A DNA stretch of 64,000 bases from Sphingobacteriales bacterium 46-32 (GCA_001898485.1 MKTY01000009.1:62001-126000), one strand, 5' to 3'. Numbered from the stretch's first letter, positions 37,732 to 47,020 are shown. The notes: generated by a model not told the origin, from the sequence alone. Numbers and translations are program-made.

Positions 37732-39084
37732 TTAATATTTTGATAAGGCCTTTAATTTTCCTAATGCTTTCAATAAATCCACTTCCGCTTTCTTATGATT
37801 GATAAGCTCTCTGGTGAATGCTATTTTTGTATCCAAAAGAGTTGTCTCTGTTTCAAAAACATCGATTATGTCAATTAAACCTTCATTATACAGCAGGTTT
37901 GTTTTATTGTAATTATCCTCAGCCAGTAGCAGATTCTGTTTTTGATCTTCAATGGAAGAAAGAGAAACATTGAGTTGGCTGATCGCATTGAGTTTGTTAG
38001 AGACAATATTTTGCTGCATTTCCCTCATCTGAAAATCAAGGTTTTGCTTTTGGAAATGATACTGCTGAATCTTGTTACGTTTAGCAAATCCATCAAAAAT
38101 TGGAATATTTAATCTTAACCCTACAGCAACAGAGTTATACCACGGGTCTTTTGTGAGCCGCAATTGGTCTGATTGAAACTGATATCCACCAGAAACCAGA
38201 CCGGACAAAGTGGGTAAATATTTATTCTTTTCCTGTCTGATGAGGTAATCTATCATTTCCTTTTTCTTTTCAAGAATATCAAGTTCGACATGACTGCTGT
38301 CCAAAGTTGAGATCAAGGAATTAGGTGTAGTTTCAGATGTGGAAAGATGATAATCAACCCTCAATACTTCTTCAACAGGCATTCCGATTAGCGTCTTTAG
38401 ATAATTGTTTTGTTGGAATACAGTATTTTCTATTTTTTTTCTTTTTAACTTAAGATTATTGATATTTACCTGGATACGATTTAGATCCACTTGTCTAGAA
38501 ACTCCCTTTATCACCTTTTCGTGGACTATTTCGGCCAGTGATTGCTGCTTGGAAAGCATGGTGTCTATATCTTTGAGCTCCTCGGATGAGCCCATTAATC
38601 CATAGAATACATGGCTGACATTATAAATCATTTCGTCTTCAGTAAGTAATCCTCTAAGTTGATACAGTTCCTGGTCAGTTCGGGCAATTTTTAGCCCAAC
38701 GAATAAACTCGGGTCATAGATCACTTGTTCCAACTGTATAGAGAAATCCAATACATTCTTGGCTCCCATCTGCACGGGTATTTTCGTGCCAGGTGTTCCC
38801 ACCAGTTCACCCGGGAGAATCATAGTGGGGATGACCAGATTTCGGTCTGCCAAACCACTACCTGATACCTGTGGTAACATTTTTGATTTGACTTCGCTGA
38901 TTCGGTATTGCGATTCTTTTTGTTCTAGATCAACTTGTCGTATTTTTAGATTATTCCGTAGTGCATAATCTATGCATCCTTCCAAAGTCAGACGGGACAA
39001 AGTCTGCTGGGCATTTATCTTTCCAATTATCAGAGTGAAAAATAGTAATAGATAAAACCTTAAGGGCTGATGTTTTAATTTCAT
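37732..39084 (-). CDS. TolC-family outer-membrane efflux channel
   Basis: A 450-residue protein with a signal peptide (cleavage near KINAQQ) and the two outer-membrane efflux domains of TolC: long helical stretches with the repeated heptad pattern (LEGCIDYALRNNLKIRQVDLE; YNEGLIDIIDVFETETTLLDTKIAFTRELI). It forms the exit duct of the tripartite pump encoded just downstream in the same operon. The acyltransferase gene precedes it by 74 bases. Confidence 0.94.
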   Translation of the reverse strand: MKLKHQPLRFYLLLFFTLIIGKINAQQTLSRLTLEGCIDYALRNNLKIRQVDLEQKESQYRISEVKSKMLPQVSGSGLADRNLVIPTMILPGELVGTPGTKIPVQMGAKNVLDFSIQLEQVIYDPSLFVGLKIARTDQELYQLRGLLTEDEMIYNVSHVFYGLMGSSEELKDIDTMLSKQQSLAEIVHEKVIKGVSRQVDLNRIQVNINNLKLKRKKIENTVFQQNNYLKTLIGMPVEEVLRVDYHLSTSETTPNSLISTLDSSHVELDILEKKKEMIDYLIRQEKNKYLPTLSGLVSGGYQFQSDQLRLTKDPWYNSVAVGLRLNIPIFDGFAKRNKIQQYHFQKQNLDFQMREMQQNIVSNKLNAISQLNVSLSSIEDQKQNLLLAEDNYNKTNLLYNEGLIDIIDVFETETTLLDTKIAFTRELINHKKAEVDLLKALGKLKALSKY

Positions 39085-39158
39085 GTTTATTTACTTTTAA
39101 TTCGGCATATCTAGATTGTACGGTTACTATATAGTCTGGCCTTGGATAAACCAAAGAA

Positions 39159-40040
39159 TTATCTTTTCCACCGCTTATGTGTCCATAGCCAGCCATATGG
39201 TTCTTCTTTGATATTTTCTGTAAGCAACTCAACATACTTTTGAGTAATTTCACCCACTTTTGTAGATTCTGCTTTTGCATTTATGGGTATGCAGCTTACC
39301 TTGTAATTTCCTTTTGTAAGTTGCGTAATATGTAGGTATATGACTGCCGCCTCACTTCTACGGGCCAGTTTTTCCATTCCTGAAAAAAAATATGTTTCCT
39401 GATTCAATAAAGTGAACCTGTATTCTTCATCTTTTATCTTTGGACATTGGTCTGCAATAAAAAGATACACAGCTGGAGACGAGTTCTTGGATAGTATATA
39501 TCGTGTTACCGCTTTGTCACGAATTAACTTCATACCGAAACGAGAGCGGAGTTTGACCATAAGACTATTCGCTAGCTTGGAACTCAATGGCTTGTATACT
39601 GCATGAACGTCGTAATGAACCTTATGAGGTAAAAAATTTAATACTTCCCAATTACCACAGTGTCCAACAGAAGCGATAACATTGCGCCCCGATTTTATAT
39701 ATAGATCCACTAACTCGAGGTTCTCAAATATTACTTTTTTGTCAAGTGTTTTTGTTGGAATAGAAACACCTTTTATCATTTCGGCAAAATAGGCCACAAA
39801 GCATTCATAGAATTTTTTTACGATGGCATGAATCTCTCCGTATTGCTTGTCGGGGAATGAACGGGCAACATTTTGAATAACAACTTCTTTTCTGTATCCA
39901 ACTAAATAATAAGCAATGAAAAAAGTAAAAGAAGCCATCCCATACAAGAAAGTCATTGGCAGCAGACTTATCAGGTAAATAGCTACATAGACAAATCTAT
40001 ATACAAAAAGTCGCAGGGTTTGCTTCAGATTGTCCACCAT
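39159..40040 (-). CDS. LpxL/HtrB-type lipid A (lysophospholipid) acyltransferase
   Basis: A 293-residue membrane-anchored acyltransferase. One N-terminal hydrophobic region (about 15-48) is followed by the HxxxxE catalytic motif in SVGHCGNWEVL (about residue 126), and the conserved ADQCPK and GMEKLARRS segments are typical of LpxL/LpxM enzymes, which add secondary acyl chains to lipid A. It overlaps the upstream barrel gene by one base and sits in the efflux operon, which suggests a joint envelope-remodelling or resistance function. It could also acylate an exported lipid. Confidence 0.88.
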   Translation of the reverse strand: MVDNLKQTLRLFVYRFVYVAIYLISLLPMTFLYGMASFTFFIAYYLVGYRKEVVIQNVARSFPDKQYGEIHAIVKKFYECFVAYFAEMIKGVSIPTKTLDKKVIFENLELVDLYIKSGRNVIASVGHCGNWEVLNFLPHKVHYDVHAVYKPLSSKLANSLMVKLRSRFGMKLIRDKAVTRYILSKNSSPAVYLFIADQCPKIKDEEYRFTLLNQETYFFSGMEKLARRSEAAVIYLHITQLTKGNYKVSCIPINAKAESTKVGEITQKYVELLTENIKEEPYGWLWTHKRWKR

Positions 40041-40957
40041 TAAAATTTCATCTTTAACCCGGCTGACGCATAGGGTGAAACAGAAAAATAGTAATCGTTA
40101 TCAGATGCAAAAACACCTTTTAGGGTTCTATCGATATAAGATGCGGGACGGTAGAGATTGAGCCCTGCCATACCAGTCACAGATAGCTTTTCGCTAATTT
40201 TATACTCGGGACGAAACCCAGTAACAATATACTGATGAGCAAAAATCACATCCTTGCCGTCTTTTTTCAACAATGCAAGCTGACCATTCATTTCAAGCGC
40301 ATACGAGAGTTTAAATTTGTCACTGAAATCATAACCTGCTGACACTTCCAGTCCGTCGACAAGCTCTACATTCAGGTCAAATTTGCCTTCGGTTTTCCAT
40401 TTTACATACACGGCCGGAAACACCATCGGATAGCCTAATGAACTATTTATTGCAACCCCGCCACCTATAGAAAGATTAGGATTCAAATGACGGATAAAAA
40501 TAGCACTTCCACTTGCAAGCACATTTTTGAAGCCGATTTTTGAAAAATCGGTAGAAGGGGTAAATACACCCATGCCAAGACTAGCCCTCATCGACCACTT
40601 GTCATTCAATGGTCGCAAATGGTAAATTCCTACTTGAAAATTCATGATTTCGGACACCATTTGCTCCGAGAAGTTTTGGTTTTTCAACGAAACATAAGAC
40701 CCTCCAAAACCAATACCCCATGCCGTAGGACGTTTCTTTTCATTCAATTCCATGAATAAGGGAATATTAGCGGATGCTTGGTAGACCATTGCTGATCCTT
40801 TTGCATTTCCAATTTTTTCTTTTGGTTTCTCGCCAGGAGGCAGATAGTAGTATCCGGATTTTCCGAGGTACTCTGTTTTGAAAGTTACTTCCTGTGCTTT
40901 TCCTTGTAGATATAGCAACGTCACTAACGTTGTTAATAATAATGACTTTAATTTCAT
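40040..40957 (-). CDS. Predicted outer-membrane beta-barrel protein (DUF6268-like)
   Basis: A 305-residue protein with a signal peptide (cleavage near GKAQE) and alternating amphipathic beta strands to a C-terminal phenylalanine (SPYASAGLKMKF), the pattern of outer-membrane barrels. It resembles the DUF6268 family, but I am not certain. It overlaps the acyltransferase gene by one base, so it belongs to the same operon and may be an accessory channel or an envelope sensor. The function is unknown. Confidence 0.7.
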   Translation of the reverse strand: MKLKSLLLTTLVTLLYLQGKAQEVTFKTEYLGKSGYYYLPPGEKPKEKIGNAKGSAMVYQASANIPLFMELNEKKRPTAWGIGFGGSYVSLKNQNFSEQMVSEIMNFQVGIYHLRPLNDKWSMRASLGMGVFTPSTDFSKIGFKNVLASGSAIFIRHLNPNLSIGGGVAINSSLGYPMVFPAVYVKWKTEGKFDLNVELVDGLEVSAGYDFSDKFKLSYALEMNGQLALLKKDGKDVIFAHQYIVTGFRPEYKISEKLSVTGMAGLNLYRPASYIDRTLKGVFASDNDYYFSVSPYASAGLKMKF

Positions 40958-40969
40958 TTGATTTTTAAA

Positions 40970-41021
40970 TTTATGTTTGAGATAATTTCAATTTATGTTT
41001 GAGATAATTTCAATTTATGTT
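40970..41021. repeat. 22-base direct tandem repeat upstream of the efflux operon
   Basis: A 22-base unit beginning TTTATGTTTGAGATAA occurs at 40970-40991 and again at 40992-41013 with no mismatch, and eight bases of a third copy follow. It sits 13 bases upstream of the barrel gene start on the minus strand, where an operator or promoter would lie. Confidence 0.85.
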
Positions 41022-41150
41022 AAGCAAAGCAACGATGAATGAAGCAGGGCAGAAAGCGATAAATTGTGGACTTCAGAATCAAAGGGATGAATTGCAGAAT
41101 ATAATGGGTAGAATGTAATTTAAAATTTACCTATCGGGTGAAAGAGGTTA

Positions 41151-41207
41151 TTGCGTACCGAATTTCAGGCATCTTGTTACTGACAGGGGTTAAAATTCGG
41201 TACGCAA
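41151..41207. repeat. 15-base perfect inverted repeat with 27-base loop
   Basis: TTGCGTACCGAATTT (41151-41165) and AAATTCGGTACGCAA (41193-41207) lie between the two barrel genes. It could form a hairpin downstream of the gene at 41235 on the minus strand, or act as a regulator-binding dyad. Confidence 0.85.
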
Positions 41208-41234
41208 AGCATTAATTAATCGTAGTGATGAATA

Positions 41235-41852
41235 TTAGAATTTATAGGCTATACCGATGGATGCACCTTGGTTTTTCATAGAGCCTCCTTTGCCTTTGTG
41301 CAGATCGGCTAGTCCAAATTTGTAACTTGCATTTATCTGCCAGTTCTTATCAAAGTCGTAGCCAACGACTCCCCCTACACCATAGTCAAAACGGTTCATC
41401 GTGGTTCCTGTTCCATTGTTCTTTTTATATAAGTTCACACCATCCAATTTCGTACTGATACCATAGCCGGCATAGGGACCCGCACCTATAAAAGCCTTTC
41501 CACTTCCAAGCTCTCCCTGAACAATTCCGTAAAGAGGTATCTCTACTCCAAAAGATTTGAGTTTATCAGATGATTTATCAGTTAAAGATTCAAGTTTCGA
41601 GGTGGTGTAGTACACATCAATACCAGATTGCACTGCGAAATTTGGGCTTAGGTCATATTTTATAAAACCACCCGCGGAACCGCCAAAGCTCATTTTACTT
41701 TTTAAGCTTTTCATATCACCTCCCAAGCGATAATTTGATAGACCTGCGCCGGCTTTGAAACCAACAGATAACGGGGTCTCCTGTGCGGATAATTGAGTAG
41801 AAAAAATTAGTGTGCCTACTGCGAAAACAAATGTTAACATGTTCTTTTTCAT
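41235..41852 (-). CDS. Small outer-membrane beta-barrel protein (PorT/OmpX-like)
   Basis: A 205-residue protein with a signal peptide (cleavage near QLSAQE) and eight short amphipathic strands rich in glycine and aromatics (FKAGAGLSNYRLGG; VGGVVGYDFDKNWQINASYK; final ASIGIAYKF). It matches the outer-membrane protein beta-barrel domain of PorT-like Bacteroidota proteins. The divergent spacing and its own upstream region suggest a separate transcript from the efflux operon. The role is unknown. Confidence 0.75.
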   Translation of the reverse strand: MKKNMLTFVFAVGTLIFSTQLSAQETPLSVGFKAGAGLSNYRLGGDMKSLKSKMSFGGSAGGFIKYDLSPNFAVQSGIDVYYTTSKLESLTDKSSDKLKSFGVEIPLYGIVQGELGSGKAFIGAGPYAGYGISTKLDGVNLYKKNNGTGTTMNRFDYGVGGVVGYDFDKNWQINASYKFGLADLHKGKGGSMKNQGASIGIAYKF

Positions 41853-42000
41853 TGTTCTGAAGTTTTAAAATTTTGAATGTTATTTTTAAATTCTGAACAA
41901 AAGAACGATGCCCTGAGCGATTACGAAATCAGGAAACTATAGGCTTTAGAATCTAATATATGAAATGCGTTATTAAAGGGATGAAATTTTCGGTCTTAGG

Positions 42001-42756
42001 TTATTCCACGATACCATCCATCCACTTTAGAAAGTCTGGTACGCGTACACGGCTTACCAAAACCTCATGTGGGCATATTGGCAAAAAGGAAAGTTTTAGA
42101 CGGCTGTTGAAGTATTTAGCAACATTCTTAATAGCCTTTACATTCCCAATACAATTACGTGAGACACGAAAAAATAACCGGCTATCAAGGAGGTGCTCTA
42201 ACTGGTCTAAAGTATAATTAATGATATATCGCTTATCGTTGGATGTATGGAGGAAGACAACTCCGCCTTCGCTATAGAAATGAGCGATATCCTTAGTCTC
42301 TATATAATGATAGTTTTCCCCTTTGGATATCAGAAACCTGTTTTTGGTTCTGACAGATAATAGCTGTTCATAGTTCTTAGGGTTGGCTTTATAGGAAACA
42401 CTATGAAAGATATTCTCAAATTTAATTAACGCCACTTCCAGCTCATTTTCATTAAATGGTTTTAACAGATAATCAATACTGTTTAATTTAAACGCTTTAA
42501 TCGCATGCTCATCATATGCAGTTGTAAAGATTACCGGGGTGGTGACCTCTATGTGATTAAATATCTCGAAGCAGTTACCATCTGCAAGACGTATGTCCAT
42601 AAGAATTAAATCTACGGCAGAAGTTTTCAAAAACTCGATGGTATCTATCACTGTTTTAGTTTGCTTCTCCAAAAAATAATCAGGACGTAATTTCGTTATC
42701 ATACGTTTCACTTCTTCGTAAGCGAAGCGTTCATCTTCAACTATCAAGTACTTCAT
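42001..42756 (-). CDS. LytTR-family response regulator
   Basis: A 251-residue response regulator. The receiver domain has the acidic pocket (EDE at 7-9), the phosphoacceptor aspartate 54 (LILMDIRLADG) and KPF at about 99. The C-terminal LytTR DNA-binding domain is visible in RNCIGNVKAIKNVAKYFNSRLKLSF. Its start overlaps the end of the histidine kinase gene by four bases, making a classic AlgR/LytR-type pair. It is likely to control the neighbouring envelope and efflux genes. Confidence 0.93.
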   Translation of the reverse strand: MKYLIVEDERFAYEEVKRMITKLRPDYFLEKQTKTVIDTIEFLKTSAVDLILMDIRLADGNCFEIFNHIEVTTPVIFTTAYDEHAIKAFKLNSIDYLLKPFNENELEVALIKFENIFHSVSYKANPKNYEQLLSVRTKNRFLISKGENYHYIETKDIAHFYSEGGVVFLHTSNDKRYIINYTLDQLEHLLDSRLFFRVSRNCIGNVKAIKNVAKYFNSRLKLSFLPICPHEVLVSRVRVPDFLKWMDGIVE

Positions 42757-43778
42757 GACTTTATAAAGGGGATTTTTACCATAAACAATTGTGTGGTATG
42801 ATCCACAACAACATCTTTACCGTATAATTTATACTGCTGCGTAATATATTTCAGCCCGATTCCGCCCTTCTCAACATCGTGGGACGGTTGGATGTTGTTT
42901 TCGACTGTAATATACTCGCTATCCACATTAATCTTAATATTCAATAATGATTCTTCTGTTGCCTTATTATGCTTGAAAGCATTTTCTATCAATAATTGTA
43001 GGGTAAGGGGAATAATCTTATACTGTTCTGAGGAAGATATTTTATTTACCGTAAAAGTAAAAGCATTTTCAAATCGCATTCTCATCAGGAATATATATGA
43101 ATCCAAAGCATCCAATTCTTCGGTCACCGATACCACTGGCTGTTGGGTGAGTGAGAGTACATACCGATAGGTTTTTGAGAGGGCTTTCGTAAACTTGTTG
43201 GCATTTTCCTGATTTATATATATTAGAGAAGATAACACATTTAATGAATTGAATAAGAAATGTGGATTTATCTGTGCCCTCAATGTTTCATGCTGGAATA
43301 GCAATACTCTACGTTTCGCTATTTCAGAATCGGTTATGGCTTTTTGTTCGGACTGGAAATAATAAATTAATTCAAATGACAGCAGAATTGGGATGTTATT
43401 TGTCATTGCAAATGCAAATTTGACAAGGAAAGAAGGTAATCCTTCTTCGGAAATCAACAGGACGTCATAAATCACGTAATTGAACAGACATAATATAATC
43501 AGACATATTACGACCAACCCTGTAATATCAGCCATGATTCGATATAGAATATTTTTGGAATAAGGCAAATGCTTATTAAGGAATCTTAATAAAAGAAAAT
43601 CTGCTATACACATGGTAACAATTACCAAATAATGCGAAAACAACTGGATATGAAAATTGTTCCACAAATCTTCCTTCATCAGAATAATGCTGAAAAGCAT
43701 CTGGCACAAAGCATAAATCAGTGTGGAGGAGAAAAAAACGAGTAGATTTCTTATACCTATTTTTTTAAATTGAATCAT
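42753..43778 (-). CDS. LytS/YehU-type sensor histidine kinase
   Basis: A 341-residue membrane kinase with four hydrophobic segments in the first 140 residues and the His_kinase (PF06580) domain: phospho-acceptor histidine in RAQINPHFLFNSLNVLSSL (about residue 177) and a short ATPase domain with NAFKHNKATEESLL and GIGLKYI. This is the standard sensor partner of LytTR regulators. The sensed signal is unknown; there is no large periplasmic domain, so a membrane or lipid signal is plausible. Confidence 0.92.
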   Translation of the reverse strand: MIQFKKIGIRNLLVFFSSTLIYALCQMLFSIILMKEDLWNNFHIQLFSHYLVIVTMCIADFLLLRFLNKHLPYSKNILYRIMADITGLVVICLIILCLFNYVIYDVLLISEEGLPSFLVKFAFAMTNNIPILLSFELIYYFQSEQKAITDSEIAKRRVLLFQHETLRAQINPHFLFNSLNVLSSLIYINQENANKFTKALSKTYRYVLSLTQQPVVSVTEELDALDSYIFLMRMRFENAFTFTVNKISSSEQYKIIPLTLQLLIENAFKHNKATEESLLNIKINVDSEYITVENNIQPSHDVEKGGIGLKYITQQYKLYGKDVVVDHTTQLFMVKIPFIKS

Positions 43779-43892
43779 TTTTCAAAAATAAAATTTTCAT
43801 TTGAGGTGTATGACAAATCACTAATATTTCTGATGAATTTCATTATTTGAGGGATGAATTTAATAGTTGGTATCTTTAAAGCGAGTTATTAT

Positions 43893-44960
43893 TCAATTAA
43901 ATTCAATTACTACGTCATCAGATTTTGGATATCCTACACAAGTAAGGACATATCCGTCTTTTATTTGTTTCTCTGTAAGCCCTTCGGTTGTTAGCATTTC
44001 TACATTTCCTGATATGCACTTCCCTGCACAGCTTATACAATTTCCACTTTGACAGGAATAGGGCAAATCAATTCCCGATTCAAGCCCGGCAAATAAAATA
44101 GACTTACCCGAGGATACGTTTACTTCGTGTTCTTTTCCTTTAAAAAGTATTTTTATCTGATGTTCTTCTGATGCAGGCTTTCCTTTTGTGACGGTATAGA
44201 AACTTTCTTTAAGAATCACCTCTTTAGAAAATCCTGTTTCTATTATCGTTTTGGTTGCCATGTCCATCAGTCCTTGTGGACCACATAGGTAAAACAAAGA
44301 GCTTGTCTCTTTCGTAATTTGCAACTCGTTAAAAATAGTTTTTAGGTATGTAGTATTAATTCTGTGGGCATTTTTCTTTTTAAATAGTCTTGCAAAAAAT
44401 CCTGCTTTTGATTGGTTGCTCTTCATTTCATCTCCCCAATAATGAACGATACGGAAACGTGATGAATATTCGGAAGACCATTGTTCTAATTGGTCATAAA
44501 ATATCGTAGCAGCCTGGTTAGCGTTCACGTAGACTAAGGATACCCTAGAGGTTGAGTTCGCTATAAGTACTGACTTAACCATAGAAAATAAAGGTGTAAT
44601 CCCGCTTCCACAGGCAATTAGCACGATATGGTTTGGAATGTTTTCTGGTTTTAAATTAAAATTTCCCATAGGTGGCAATACAATCATCGTATCTCCAGCT
44701 TTGAGATTATCATTAAGGTGGTTAGACATTTTTCCCCCTTTTACCCTTTTTACTGTTACAGATAAGTCTTTATCTATATAAGGTGAAGAGCAAAGCGAAT
44801 AAGCTCGTCGTTCTTCCTTTCCGTCAATTTCGCCCATCAGAGTTAGGAATTGACCTGACAGATAATCAAATTGTTGCTCGGGCTGGGAGAAGTGTATTGT
44901 TATAGAATCCGCAGTTTCCTGTACAATCTCGTTAATATATAATATGGTTTTTTCGCTCAT
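43893..44960 (-). CDS. Ferredoxin-NAD(P)H reductase with 2Fe-2S domain (PaaE/Hcr-like)
   Basis: A 355-residue flavin/iron-sulfur reductase. The FAD domain carries RRAYSLCSSP (about 51), the NAD(P) domain has VLIACGSGITPLFSMVKS (about 112), and the C-terminal plant-type ferredoxin domain has the cysteine pattern CQSGNCISC with the distant fourth cysteine in VLTCVGYP. Such proteins pass electrons from NAD(P)H to oxygenases or other acceptors. Here it neighbours other redox genes in the cargo; no partner oxygenase is obvious. Confidence 0.9.
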   Translation of the reverse strand: MSEKTILYINEIVQETADSITIHFSQPEQQFDYLSGQFLTLMGEIDGKEERRAYSLCSSPYIDKDLSVTVKRVKGGKMSNHLNDNLKAGDTMIVLPPMGNFNLKPENIPNHIVLIACGSGITPLFSMVKSVLIANSTSRVSLVYVNANQAATIFYDQLEQWSSEYSSRFRIVHYWGDEMKSNQSKAGFFARLFKKKNAHRINTTYLKTIFNELQITKETSSLFYLCGPQGLMDMATKTIIETGFSKEVILKESFYTVTKGKPASEEHQIKILFKGKEHEVNVSSGKSILFAGLESGIDLPYSCQSGNCISCAGKCISGNVEMLTTEGLTEKQIKDGYVLTCVGYPKSDDVVIEFN

Positions 44961-45016
44961 AGTTATTTTACTATTAAATCAATTATTTTTTAGAGATCAG
45001 TACCTATCTTTGTTTA

Positions 45017-45415
45017 TCAAACAAGATTTAACCTCTTGCACCAACTAAAGAAGTGTTTTAATTCATTTTGGTCTAACCTATCAAAATGGAAAATTTTATG
45101 AGGGAATGGAATAGCATTTGAATAAACGCCATTTATTGAGAAAACAAGCATTAATTTCTTGCTGTTACTTTTCTCTAAGTTAAACTCTCTTTGAAGCTTG
45201 TGCTGTTCATTTTCAAAAAATGATACTAGTGAACAATCCCCATATATCAATAAAACTACCCAATCACAATGTTTTACAAAATCCCGATAGTCATTTTCAT
45301 CATTATAATTGTTGCTGATATATACTTCGTTTCCATTGTTCCAGAAGAAGTCTGCAATGTCGTAAAGACATTCATCTACTTCCCGTTCTTTATTTTCTAT
45401 TACTAAATATTTCAT
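45017..45415 (-). CDS. Unknown 132-residue protein
   Basis: A compact alpha/beta protein opening MKYLVIENKEREVDECLYDIADFF, with a buried hydrophobic strand (WVVLLIYGDCSLVSFF) and a second one (KKLMLVFSINGVYSNAIPF). The layout resembles a receiver-like or Rossmann-like fold, but no diagnostic motif is visible and I do not recognise the family. It lies between the flavin reductase and the DUF4405 gene on the same strand. Confidence 0.6.
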   Translation of the reverse strand: MKYLVIENKEREVDECLYDIADFFWNNGNEVYISNNYNDENDYRDFVKHCDWVVLLIYGDCSLVSFFENEQHKLQREFNLEKSNSKKLMLVFSINGVYSNAIPFPHKIFHFDRLDQNELKHFFSWCKRLNLV

Positions 45416-45515
45416 TATTAAAATGCTCAGTTATGGTACCGTTCTTAGTCGTTTAATAAATATTATCTGTTTTTGTTGTGTGGGTATTTGGAAAGTAAAA
45501 CGACAACAAATCCAT

Positions 45516-45992
45516 TCACTCCATAATCAAATCAATTACTTTTTCTGGGTTAGAATCGTTGTTAATCCAAATGTCTTCTATTGTGGTAGCTTCTTCAATT
45601 GATAATCCATTTTCTTTCAGTTTTTCAGATGCTTTTTCATAGTTGATATCTAACGCCCTAAAAGCATCATTGATAGGTGCTTTTACCATTTTATTGAAAA
45701 TGATTAAGTCCACGGGAGGGGACATCCTTTCTGAGATAATTAGTATAACAGATAGGACTAATACACCTAATAAAGCAGGAATAAAGACACCTTTTTTGAA
45801 ATGTATTCTTAATGCTTTCCAATTGAGTATAATGTGGAAAATGGCACATATAATGAAAAACACACCTAAAATTTCGTGTACAACTTCTGTATAGCCGTCA
45901 AACAAATGGAAAAGCATCAATAAGCCCGATAGTCCCACGACAAGAAAAACCAAGGAAATAAAGGGTGTAATATAGTTTCTGTTCAATTTCAT
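45516..45992 (-). CDS. DUF4405-like membrane protein
   Basis: A 158-residue protein with three transmembrane helices in its first 95 residues. Histidines sit within the helices (LLMLFHLFDG; VVHEILGVFFIICAIFHIILNW), the pattern of small cytochrome-b561-like DUF4405 proteins that may bind haem. The C-terminal tail is soluble and acidic. It is 15 bases downstream of the quinone-reductase-like gene, so a shared redox function is plausible. Confidence 0.78.
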   Translation of the reverse strand: MKLNRNYITPFISLVFLVVGLSGLLMLFHLFDGYTEVVHEILGVFFIICAIFHIILNWKALRIHFKKGVFIPALLGVLVLSVILIISERMSPPVDLIIFNKMVKAPINDAFRALDINYEKASEKLKENGLSIEEATTIEDIWINNDSNPEKVIDLIME

Positions 45993-46007
45993 AATACCAA
46001 GTTTTGT

Positions 46008-46598
46008 TTAGTTAAATTTTGAAAACCTCTTTTCAATATCAGTTAACCATTTTACCCTTTTTTCCTGACTGACTGACTTTACCATATTATAGCTAATCCA
46101 CTTAAGATTTTTGTAACCCATAGTTTTGAAAACACTTTTTATCATTGCTCTCTTGATTAAGTTGCCAATAAGCAGGGAATACATTATCTTGGGTTTATTC
46201 ATGGTTGTGATTACTGTCACACCTTTTAAGTTTTTTAAAAGTGGTACTAAACCAAAACCTCTTGGATGGTGGTCGTACACAACTCCTGGAGTAAGAACTC
46301 TATCAACAAATCCTTTGGTCATTGCAGGCATTAAATCCCACCAAATAGGAAAAATAAAAATCAGGTGGTCTGCTTTTTCCAGACGTTCATTATAGTCTAT
46401 TACTTGTGGATCTACAGGTTTGTGATCCACAAATGCTTTCAAATCTGCCTTTGACATTACGGGATTAAATTCATCATTATCAAGATGCATAAGGTCTATC
46501 TCGTGATTTGCATCTTTAAGCCCTTTGGTTACAGCATTTAAAATTGCGTTTCCAAAGCTTCCTTCATAGGGATGATTAAATACTATTACTACTTTCAT
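46008..46598 (-). CDS. NAD(P)H-dependent quinone reductase (flavodoxin-like)
   Basis: A 196-residue flavodoxin-fold protein of the NQO1/KefF/MdaB family: MKVVIVFNHPYEGSFGNAIL carries the FMN-binding start, and FIFPIWWDLMPAMTKGFVDRVL is the second flavin motif. These enzymes reduce quinones or azo/nitro compounds by two electrons. The start at 46598 is used because the 36 residues added by an upstream in-frame codon are not conserved in type and include the promoter region. A broken Crp/Fnr regulator lies just upstream. Confidence 0.88.
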   Translation of the reverse strand: MKVVIVFNHPYEGSFGNAILNAVTKGLKDANHEIDLMHLDNDEFNPVMSKADLKAFVDHKPVDPQVIDYNERLEKADHLIFIFPIWWDLMPAMTKGFVDRVLTPGVVYDHHPRGFGLVPLLKNLKGVTVITTMNKPKIMYSLLIGNLIKRAMIKSVFKTMGYKNLKWISYNMVKSVSQEKRVKWLTDIEKRFSKFN

Positions 46599-46730
46599 TT
46601 TTACTTTGCTTAATTTTATACTGCAAAGTTGAGAAGTAGCAAATAGTTGGACGATAACAATTGTTAAGAAATCGCAAAGCGATTCACGAACACAGAAAAT
46701 AATCAAAAAACCTGTGAGTAAATGAACAAC

Positions 46731-47020
46731 TTATCGCCTGTTTCGTATTCTGCTTAATGAAACAGATGTAATGCCTAAATAGGAAGCGATATAATGTTGC
46801 TGTACACGCAATAATATCTCATGATTTTCCTGAAGAATTTTTTGTATCGGACTTCTGGTTTGTCCTGAATTCGTTGAATCAATAAATGTTGGTATGAGGC
46901 TACACGGCTAATGAGATACTTATTGAACAGGTTTTGAAAGGCTTTATCATTTTGTAACAAATCCATTTCCTTTTTACCAATAAACAAAAGAACCGAATGT
47001 ATTGATTTTGTCTCTGTTCA
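46731..47020 (-). pseudogene. Crp/Fnr-family regulator, truncated and frameshifted
   Basis: Only the C-terminal half of a Crp/Fnr-like regulator remains. One frame reads SVLLFIGKKEMDLLQ through RIQDKPEVRYKK; then the frame shifts at a run of A bases near 46846, and the other frame continues VQQHYIASYLGITSVSLS to the end RIRNRR. Adding one A to the run restores a continuous frame. An in-frame stop lies upstream, and the cyclic-nucleotide-binding half is missing. The helix-turn-helix is closely related to the intact gene at 49943-50464, also at DNA level. Confidence 0.8.
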
